From the NCBI GenBank assembly GCA_009726135.1, contig WLIQ01000004.1, positions 1 through 48,527 of the forward strand: 48,527 nucleotides of DNA. The letters are read 5' to 3'. The translations under genes were made by a program, and so were the position numbers. Source of the DNA: Actinomycetota bacterium (GTDB taxonomy: Bacteria; Actinomycetota; Actinomycetes; Nanopelagicales; Nanopelagicaceae). Every line of letters begins with the position of its first letter. The first letter of the stretch is position 1. The notes below the pieces were generated by a model. It was given only the letters and a program-made list of their open reading frames with translations. It searched no databases and was not told the DNA's origin. Below, one piece after another: positions 43,073 through 48,527 of the stretch.

Positions 43073-44800
43073 CTATCGCGATGACAAGGGCAGTGCGAGC
43101 AGTTCGGTGGCGTGTTCTCGAGCGCTAATAGAGCTCTCCATACCAGCCAGCATACGGGCTATCTCTTCGATACGTCCTTCCTTGCCCACCTTCACGACAT
43201 TGCTTTCAGTGACGGTACCGTCAGAATTCTTAGTAACGACAAAGTGCGAATCGGCCCATGCTGCAACTTGCGGCAGATGTGTAACAACAATAACTTGTGC
43301 ATGTTGTGAAAGTGCATGCAAACGTCTTCCAACTTCAATGGCAGCCTTGCCGCCAACACCTGCGTCGACTTCGTCGAAAACATACGTACCGACTGGATGA
43401 CTCGATGCGAGTACGACTTCTAAAGCCAACATAACGCGTGACATTTCTCCGCCACTAGCACCTTTGGCAAGGGGCACTAATGGACCATCTTTGTGGGCTT
43501 GAATCAACATTGAAATCTCATCACAGCCAAAGAGCGTGAAATCAGATTCCTTGAGTGCTGAATAATCTGCACTCTCAACAACACAATGAAAAACTGTGTG
43601 AGGCATCGATAACTGTGCGATCTCTGCTGTGGTTTTCTTGCCTAGCGTGGTCGCATTCTCATTACGAACTTTGGTGAGTGATTGCGCGCTTACAACCAGT
43701 GCCTTTTTTACCGTAATCAATTCGGTTTCTAACTCTTTCAATCGCTCATCGCCGCCTTCAAGATCGGCTATAGCACTCTTTGAACTTTCGAAACGTTCAA
43801 TTAACGATACTAGTTCTTCATCTACAGACGCAGACCCACCATATTTCTTAATGAGTTCATGAATTTGCGCCTTACGCGAATTGAGGTAATCAAGGCGAGA
43901 AGGATCGGCTTCCAGGTTTGCAATGTAAGAAGACAATGAGCTTTTGACGTCATCGATTAAGAAAAAGGCTTCGCTCACTCGTTGATACAGATCCTCGATA
44001 ATAGGATCCTTCGTGCGCACCGAATCAAGAGACTTTCTCATAATTCCTAAGGTGGTGAGTGAACCAGACTCTTCTTCTTCCAAGACAGAGGACGCCGATT
44101 GGGCAGCTAGACGAAGCTCTTCAACACTGGATAAACGTGCGATCTCGCTTGTAATCTCAGCGGCCTCACCTCTTATTAATTGAAGTTTCTGCATCACTGA
44201 AGCGAATTCGCGTAAAACACCTAACTGAGCTTCCCGTGAATCGTTACTCTTTTTCATCGCTGATATGCGGTTTTTCAACTCGTGATAATTGGTGAGAACT
44301 TCTTGGTAATTGCTTAAGGATTTCCTCAATGGTGCCCCACCGAAGCGATCTAACAAATCACGTTGTTTTGCGGCCTTGGTCATATTCAAATTCGCAGCCT
44401 GAGCATGAACCTCTACAAGATTTTCACTAGCCGCAAGCAAAGCACTAGCTGGCACGGTAATGGAATTGCACATCGCTTTACTCTTGCCATCGCTATTTAC
44501 CGAACGTGTCAAAATTAATTCGCCATCTTCTATCGACAAACCTGCTTCTTCAAAAGCTTCTGACAATTGCGATGGGACTGAAAAACGACCACTGGCTACT
44601 AGACGCTCACTCCCTTTGCGAACTAATGCACTGTCGCTTTTCCCACCGAGAATCAAATTTAACGCTGTAAGAATCATTGTTTTTCCCGCGCCAGTTTCAC
44701 CGGTCAAAACCGTCAAACCTTTTGAAATTTCTAACGTTGAATGTTCAATTACGCCGATAGAGCGAATAGTAATTTCCTCTAGAAAAGTGCGATCACTCAC
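43073..44800 (-). CDS. recN: DNA repair protein RecN
   Basis: A 575-residue SMC-like ATPase for double-strand break repair. The P-loop is [13 protein letters not shown] (near 31-43), the signature [17 protein letters not shown] and Walker [14 protein letters not shown] are near the C-terminus, and a coiled coil lies between about 160 and 360. The start is GTG 44800, overlapping nadK by 8 nt (GTGAGTGA). Order tlyA-nadK-recN is conserved in actinobacteria. Confidence 0.95.
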   Translation of the reverse strand: MSDRTFLEEITIRSIGVIEHSTLEISKGLTVLTGETGAGKTMILTALNLILGGKSDSALVRKGSERLVASGRFSVPSQLSEAFEEAGLSIEDGELILTRSVNSDGKSKAMCNSITVPASALLAASENLVEVHAQAANLNMTKAAKQRDLLDRFGGAPLRKSLSNYQEVLTNYHELKNRISAMKKSNDSREAQLGVLREFASVMQKLQLIRGEAAEITSEIARLSSVEELRLAAQSASSVLEEEESGSLTTLGIMRKSLDSVRTKDPIIEDLYQRVSEAFFLIDDVKSSLSSYIANLEADPSRLDYLNSRKAQIHELIKKYGGSASVDEELVSLIERFESSKSAIADLEGGDERLKELETELITVKKALVVSAQSLTKVRNENATTLGKKTTAEIAQLSMPHTVFHCVVESADYSALKESDFTLFGCDEISMLIQAHKDGPLVPLAKGASGGEMSRVMLALEVVLASSHPVGTYVFDEVDAGVGGKAAIEVGRRLHALSQHAQVIVVTHLPQVAAWADSHFVVTKNSDGTVTESNVVKVGKEGRIEEIARMLAGMESSISAREHATELLALPLSSR

Positions 44801-45650
44801 CGCGCCATCCCTCTACGGGAAGTTTGAACTTAGCTACCAATCTATCGCTAAAAACGGTGTTCGCTAAATGTGCCAACTTCACCACATGATCATCTTTAGT
44901 TATGTGAACGCGATCTCCGGCGCGCAATTGAGATTTACGTAATGAATCAGCGGATAAAACAGCCGCAGGAGAATCAACAAGGACAACAATTTCAGATTGA
45001 GGAGAAATTACCAACGGACGAGAAAACAAAGCATGAGCCGAGATTGGCAGGACAACTAAGGCATCAACTTCTGGCCACACCACAGGACCTCCAGCGGAAA
45101 ATGCGTATGCTGTTGAACCCGTAGGAGTTGAGCAAATTAAACCGTCGCATCCCCATCGTGATATCGGGCGGCCATCGATCTCAAGAAATAGTTCAACCAT
45201 GGTTGACTGCTCGCGCTCAACGGTTACTTCATTCAGGGCCCACCCTTGGGAAACAACTGCTCCATCACGTTTGATTGCATACTGTAAAACCATTCGCGTA
45301 TCAATGATGTATGCACGATCAGTAATGGCTGAAACTATCGTTGCTAGTGGTGGCTTTTCTACTTCGGCTAGAAATCCAACATGACCCAAGTTCACCCCCA
45401 GCAACGGAATTTGTTGCTCTCGGGTAGCTTCGGCTGCGCGCAACATTGTGCCGTCTCCACCAAGAACGATTGCTACTTCTAGCTGTGGAAGAGAATCAAC
45501 ATCACAATTAGTGACCTTGTCGATTGTGACATCCGAAATAGTGAATAGAGCAAAACCGGCTTGAGAAAAATCTTTAGCTAATGCAGTAGTTGCCTCGATT
45601 GCTTCTTGTCTCGATGGATTGCACACAAGTAGTAAATTGCGAACGCTCAT
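44793..45650 (-). CDS. nadK: NAD kinase
   Basis: A 285-residue kinase that makes NADP from NAD. The nucleotide-binding GGDGTMLRAAE is near residues 64-74, with LGVNLGHVGFLAEV and CSTPTGSTAYAFSAGGP as further hallmarks. ATG 45650 directly follows the tlyA stop (TAAATG). It is the only NADP-forming kinase seen here. Confidence 0.95.
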   Translation of the reverse strand: MSVRNLLLVCNPSRQEAIEATTALAKDFSQAGFALFTISDVTIDKVTNCDVDSLPQLEVAIVLGGDGTMLRAAEATREQQIPLLGVNLGHVGFLAEVEKPPLATIVSAITDRAYIIDTRMVLQYAIKRDGAVVSQGWALNEVTVEREQSTMVELFLEIDGRPISRWGCDGLICSTPTGSTAYAFSAGGPVVWPEVDALVVLPISAHALFSRPLVISPQSEIVVLVDSPAAVLSADSLRKSQLRAGDRVHITKDDHVVKLAHLANTVFSDRLVAKFKLPVEGWRGE

Positions 45651-46439
45651 TTATTGCGGTCCAATCGCTATAGCTTCATCCAGGGAGGCATGATCGATTT
45701 CAGGTGCACCGCGACGTAGCCACAAAAAGTATTCAACATTTCCTGCGGGTCCTGGAAGTGGACTCGCGGCAATCCCTAAAGTGCCAAGACCAACATCGTA
45801 GGCGGACTCAGCAACTTCAATAACTGCGGCTTTGCGCAGCGCGGGATCTCGCACAACGCCGCCTGCCCCAAGCTTTTCACGTCCAACTTCAAACTGAGGT
45901 TTAACCATGACAACAAAGTCTGCATCGGATTTGGAAACTGCGGCAAGTGCCGGCAACACTAAAGTGAGCGAGATGAAAGATAAATCAGCGACTACAAGAT
46001 CGATTGGATCACCGATTACTTCACCAGTTAAATGTCGAATATTGGTTCGATCGTGAATAGTTACGCGTGAGTCCTGTCGTAGCTCCCACGCCAACTGCCC
46101 GTATCCGACATCAACTGCAACTACACGGTCTGCCCCGCGTCTGAGTAACACATCGGTAAATCCCCCGGTCGATGCGCCTGCATCGAGGCAGCGCTTGCCT
46201 TCAACAACTACCCCTGCAAAGGTATCGAGTGCTCCAGCTAATTTGTGACCACCTCTAGAAACAAAATCATCTCGCTTGCCATGCAACTTGATAGATGTTT
46301 GCGCATCAACCATGGTTGCTGGTTTGGATGCGGGAATTCCATTGACCAACACCGTACGTGCTTCGATCAGGTCAGATGCGTGATCGCGCGATCGCGCTAA
46401 TTCACGTCGCACAAGTTCGGCATCTAAACGAATTTTCAT
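45651..46439 (-). CDS. tlyA: rRNA 2'-O-methyltransferase TlyA
   Basis: A 262-residue SAM-dependent methyltransferase of the TlyA family, which in mycobacteria methylates 16S C1409 and 23S C1920. An N-terminal S4 domain (RLDAELVRRELARSRDHASDLI) precedes an FtsJ-like fold with the SAM motif CLDAGASTGGFTDVLL. The K-D-K-E-like residues are in FVSRGGHKL, ADLSFIS and MVKPQFE. It starts 9 nt after a 53-residue small gene and abuts nadK. Confidence 0.94.
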   Translation of the reverse strand: MKIRLDAELVRRELARSRDHASDLIEARTVLVNGIPASKPATMVDAQTSIKLHGKRDDFVSRGGHKLAGALDTFAGVVVEGKRCLDAGASTGGFTDVLLRRGADRVVAVDVGYGQLAWELRQDSRVTIHDRTNIRHLTGEVIGDPIDLVVADLSFISLTLVLPALAAVSKSDADFVVMVKPQFEVGREKLGAGGVVRDPALRKAAVIEVAESAYDVGLGTLGIAASPLPGPAGNVEYFLWLRRGAPEIDHASLDEAIAIGPQ

Positions 46440-46448
46440 TGCTAATAC

Positions 46449-46610
46449 TTATAGACCGTCAATGGAGGAAAGGGCAGTTGATAGTTTCTGGTGAAGCTGC
46501 TCGTAACGATTGGCATGGTCATTGACTTGCATGGCATCGATCTCTACGAGTTCACTTCGAACTTCTTCTACCAAGTTTTCACTTTGAGTGGGTTCTGAGG
46601 CAGTAGACAT
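46449..46610 (-). CDS. 53-residue conserved small protein
   Basis: A short gene starting MSTASEPTQSENLVEEVR and ending STALSSIDGL. The middle is an acidic, helical stretch (NLVEEVRSELVEIDAMQVNDH and on) that could form a short coiled coil. Its ATG overlaps the stop of the upstream gene as TAATG. A small protein of similar size (Rv1693) lies directly before tlyA in mycobacteria, which supports that it is real. No function is known. Confidence 0.75.
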   Translation of the reverse strand: MSTASEPTQSENLVEEVRSELVEIDAMQVNDHANRYEQLHQKLSTALSSIDGL

Positions 46611-46939
46611 TACTTACTCGCTTTCTTTGATGCAGTCTTTTTCGCTGAAACCTTCTTGACCGTTGTCTTCTTTACTGGAGCTTTTCTAACTGTAGCTTTA
46701 GGTGAAGCGCTCATCCGTAAACGCGCTACTTCTTCTTTTAACGCTTCGAATTCGCCCCGTTTAACGAAACCCATCTTTGAAACTGAACGTTCGACCTCAT
46801 CTTCAATCTTTATCTTTAACGCTTCGCCACCTTCGCGCAACCATTGATTGACAGTGGAGGCGACCTCAGATGCGTTCTTTTCACCGTCGCTGACTTTATT
46901 GAGGTACGTGCGAAGCGTAGAAAATAGATCATTGGCCAT
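46610..46939 (-). CDS. BMFP/phasin-like protein with lysine-rich tail
   Basis: A 109-residue protein. Residues 1-75 are amphipathic and helical, ending in MGFVKRGEFEALKEEVARLR, which resembles the coiled-coil end of the UbiK/BMFP family. The C-terminal third is Lys/Ala/Thr-rich (KKTTVKKVSAKKTASKKASK), like the tails of actinobacterial histone-like proteins. That tail suggests binding to nucleic acid or acidic surfaces. Function is not known. It leads into the 53-residue gene by a TAATG overlap. Confidence 0.75.
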   Translation of the reverse strand: MANDLFSTLRTYLNKVSDGEKNASEVASTVNQWLREGGEALKIKIEDEVERSVSKMGFVKRGEFEALKEEVARLRMSASPKATVRKAPVKKTTVKKVSAKKTASKKASK

Positions 46940-46952
46940 ACGCCAAGCCTAT

Positions 46953-47306
46953 CTAAATTCGCGTTATCTCTAGCGCTTCAACCTGCCAACGGCTTGCAAG
47001 ACCACCCGGGCTTTGCCAGAAGTGGCGGTGAACAGCGCCTGCAATCTCCACCCACTCGTCGGGCTTTAAACTCATAGCGCTCCGACGAGATTTTGAACTC
47101 CATGCCGCGATATCGAGTGTGTCCACGCCATCTTGTTTTTGGCGAGTGACTATGAGGCGAAACTCAACCACCTTATCCCCCGATGGAAGTTGCTTTTCTA
47201 TGGCTTTTGCCGACACCCGGCCCCGTAGTAAAAGATCATTGAGAGAGAAATCCTCATCGACTTCATTGGCGTCACAATCCTTTTTAGCTTTGCTTTTTAC
47301 TGTCAT
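46953..47306 (-). CDS. SSB-like OB-fold protein
   Basis: A 117-residue protein resembling a single-stranded DNA-binding OB fold: DLLLRGRVSAKAIEKQLPSG, VVEFRLIVTRQ and VDTLDIAAWSS match SSB strands, and LKPDEWVEIAGAVHRHFW follows. The acidic C-terminal tail of housekeeping SSB is absent, so it is probably a divergent paralogue. ATG 47306 is chosen because the upstream TTG at 47339 lies next to the likely -10 (TAATTAT). Its neighbours are the TPR and tlyA genes. Confidence 0.75.
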   Translation of the reverse strand: MTVKSKAKKDCDANEVDEDFSLNDLLLRGRVSAKAIEKQLPSGDKVVEFRLIVTRQKQDGVDTLDIAAWSSKSRRSAMSLKPDEWVEIAGAVHRHFWQSPGGLASRWQVEALEITRI

Positions 47307-47351
47307 AGCCCTACTCGTTTCTATTGTGAATGGAAACAAGATAATTACCAG

Positions 47352-47368
47352 GGCAACCGACAGTTGCC
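47352..47368. promoter_or_regulatory. Inverted repeat GGCAAC-N5-GTTGCC before the SSB-like gene
   Basis: A perfect 6-bp inverted repeat lies 46 nt upstream of ATG 47306, just upstream of a TAATTAT -10 candidate. No T-run follows in minus-strand sense. It could be an operator. Confidence 0.4.
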
Positions 47369-47401
47369 GAATCTTTTAATCGCAGGGTGTGCGTAACCTA
47401 C

Positions 47402-48292
47402 TTAGAGAGCGCGATCAGCCGCATCAGTAAACTCATCGGCATCGATACGTGCGCATTTTCCAAACCATTCTTTAGCTTCTTGCCTACGTCCTGCCGCATC
47501 TAGTGCATCGGCGTATGCATAGCGAAGTCGAAGCGCCCACTCCTCTTCCTCATTGTTTAATTCTTTGCACGTCAATGTGACAACAGCTGCTTCGAATTCT
47601 CCCAAATCGCGACGCGCACCTGATGCGACTATGCGCATTTCGATCTCTTCGGGTTTAGCTAACTTCTTAACCTCTGCAGAACCAGCCAAATTCAATGCTT
47701 TTAGAGGGTTGCCGAGACCACGTTCGCAATCTGCCATCACAGGCCACATTGAAACATCACCAGAGATTCGATGAGATGCACGTAATTCCTTTAATGCAAT
47801 TTCATAATGACCAGCGCGATAAGCGGCATATCCGGCAGATTCACGGACAACAGCGAGGCGACCTGCGTGGTGCGCAGCTGCAACGCCGTGTTTGTGTGCG
47901 CGTTGTGGATCATCTTCTGCATACAAATTAACGCACGCTAAATGTCGTGCAACAACTTTCGCATTTTCGGCCGATAAAGATAAAAGTTCGGCGCGTAAAG
48001 ATTTATCTAACTCTTCACCGGTAATTTCCTCGGGGATATCTGGTTCAAAAATTCGTGGACGCAACCGTGATTGATCGCGATCAACCGGTGCTGGACGTGC
48101 CCCGCGCGGATCTGAACCATCACGAGTTTGCCGTGGAGCTCCGGCACGATTAGATGAACCGCCACGAGCCGGCAAATCCTCACGCCGGCGTGCATTATTT
48201 GGACCCGACGGTTTAGAACCGGGACGTGAGGAAGATGTACGTGGATTAGAAGGACGATCAGAAGATGGACGTGAGTTTCTGCGTTCTTCCAT
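47402..48292 (-). CDS. TPR-type protein with basic disordered N-terminus
   Basis: A 296-residue protein. The first ~80 residues are rich in Arg, Ser, Pro and Gly and look disordered. Residues ~90-290 are helical repeats with TPR-like pairs (YAAYRAGHYEIALKELRASH; YADALDAAGRRQEAKEWF). Rv1691 in mycobacteria has a similar repeat region and place in the tlyA cluster. AGAGGAG lies 6 nt before the ATG. Its function is unknown; TPRs usually mediate protein contacts. Confidence 0.82.
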   Translation of the reverse strand: MEERRNSRPSSDRPSNPRTSSSRPGSKPSGPNNARRREDLPARGGSSNRAGAPRQTRDGSDPRGARPAPVDRDQSRLRPRIFEPDIPEEITGEELDKSLRAELLSLSAENAKVVARHLACVNLYAEDDPQRAHKHGVAAAHHAGRLAVVRESAGYAAYRAGHYEIALKELRASHRISGDVSMWPVMADCERGLGNPLKALNLAGSAEVKKLAKPEEIEMRIVASGARRDLGEFEAAVVTLTCKELNNEEEEWALRLRYAYADALDAAGRRQEAKEWFGKCARIDADEFTDAADRAL

Positions 48293-48386
48293 TTCGATCT
48301 CCTCTCAGTTACTTGCACGAGTTCATTCACGTATATGAAATTTCTCTTCGGAATTACTATCCCGAGTTTACTCTGGACGGGAAATA

Positions 48387-48418
48387 AAAAAGGGGCGCTC
48401 GTTAAAGCGCCCCTTTTT
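48387..48418 (-). terminator. Intrinsic terminator after the rRNA operon
   Basis: A perfect 13-bp stem (48387-48399 with 48406-48418) with GGGGCGCT/AGCGCCCC core and a 6-nt loop, flanked by A and T runs. In minus-strand sense it lies about 10 nt after the 5S 3' end and ends with a T-run. Confidence 0.9.
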
Positions 48419-48427
48419 ATAAAAGAA

Positions 48428-48527
48428 GTCCGGCGACGTTCTACTCTCCCACAAGGTCACCCTTGCAGTACCATCGACGCTGAGAGGCTTAACTTCCGGG
48501 TTCGGAATGGGACCGGGTGTTTCCCTC
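48428..48527 (-). rRNA. rrf: 5S ribosomal RNA, 3' part
   Basis: The minus strand reads GAGGGAAACACCCGGTCCCA followed by CCGAACCCGGAAGTTAAGCC and ends GTCGCCGGA, all hallmarks of bacterial 5S. About 18 nt at the 5' end are cut off by the window edge. 23S and 16S should lie beyond it, transcribed toward this window. Confidence 0.95.

Noticed and set aside
28882..46465. Shared 13-mer AGACCGTCAATGG at 28882-28894 and 46453-46465
   Set aside because: A few dozen 13-mer matches are expected by chance in a window this size, and one copy is in coding sequence.
1..48527. CRISPR arrays, insertion sequences, prophage or toxin-antitoxin genes
   Set aside because: None was seen. No regular repeat-spacer pattern, transposase or phage gene is recognisable.
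1..48527. PafBC-type promoter motif (TTGTCRGTG-N8-TANNNT) before repair genes
   Set aside because: I looked before ung, the RecB-like nuclease gene, recN and helY and found no convincing match by eye.

Overview
The window reads as a compact, low-to-mid GC actinobacterial chromosome. The gene order is actinobacterial: mshC with its phosphomutase, DUF3090 and ParJ-like neighbours; trmI-pafBC-tatAC-helY; gcvH-garA-ftsR-bifunctional nuclease-MerR-gcvP; parA/scpA/scpB/rluB/cmk-der; tlyA-nadK-recN-pyrG-xerD. The low GC, near-absence of intergenic DNA, many overlapping genes and short gene set point to a streamlined freshwater lineage of the acI / Nanopelagicales type. That placement is an inference from style and synteny, not a sequence match.

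Layout. 1-16 kb is a patchwork of short opposing transcription units: an ABC ATPase with ung; a purine permease with a YczE-like membrane protein; a DUF554 protein; an apt-acyltransferase-tdk-alcohol dehydrogenase operon; tRNA-Leu(GAG); an M20 peptidase; an aldo/keto reductase; the mycothiol ligase cluster; PAC2; a HAD phosphatase; a RecB-like nuclease. 16.7-26 kb is one plus-strand run: trmI, pafBC, tatAC, a lipid kinase, helY, a 5'-3' exonuclease and lnt. 26-48.5 kb is almost entirely minus-strand: glycine cleavage and its regulators, pgsA, a cmk-der fusion, tyrA/aroH, rluB/scpB/scpA, xerD, ald, pyrG, recN, nadK, tlyA, three small proteins and a TPR protein. It ends in the 3' part of a 5S rRNA whose operon lies beyond the window. 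Only parA and a ribbon-helix-helix partner (38.1-39.4 kb) run the other way in this half.

The main finding is a cluster of chromosome-segregation features. A dif-like XerCD site lies exactly where the plus-strand run meets the minus-strand run (25968-25995). A 270-bp AT-rich gap (35590-35860) holds four perfect TATCGATA palindromes plus degenerate copies. Nearby are scpAB, a ParA plus ribbon-helix-helix pair with a palindromic promoter, xerD, and a ParJ-like protein. This suggests a terminus region with a possible undescribed DNA-organising site; the functional link is inference.

Expression style. Many unit-leading genes have a TANNNT box 6-8 nt before the start codon, which predicts leaderless mRNAs, while genes inside operons usually have Shine-Dalgarno sequences or overlap the gene before. 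Exceptions with structured leaders (the purine permease and rluB) are candidates for RNA-level control. Four convergent gene pairs share a 4-nt YTAR that serves as both stop codons. The Pup-proteasome genes usually found between trmI and pafB are missing here.
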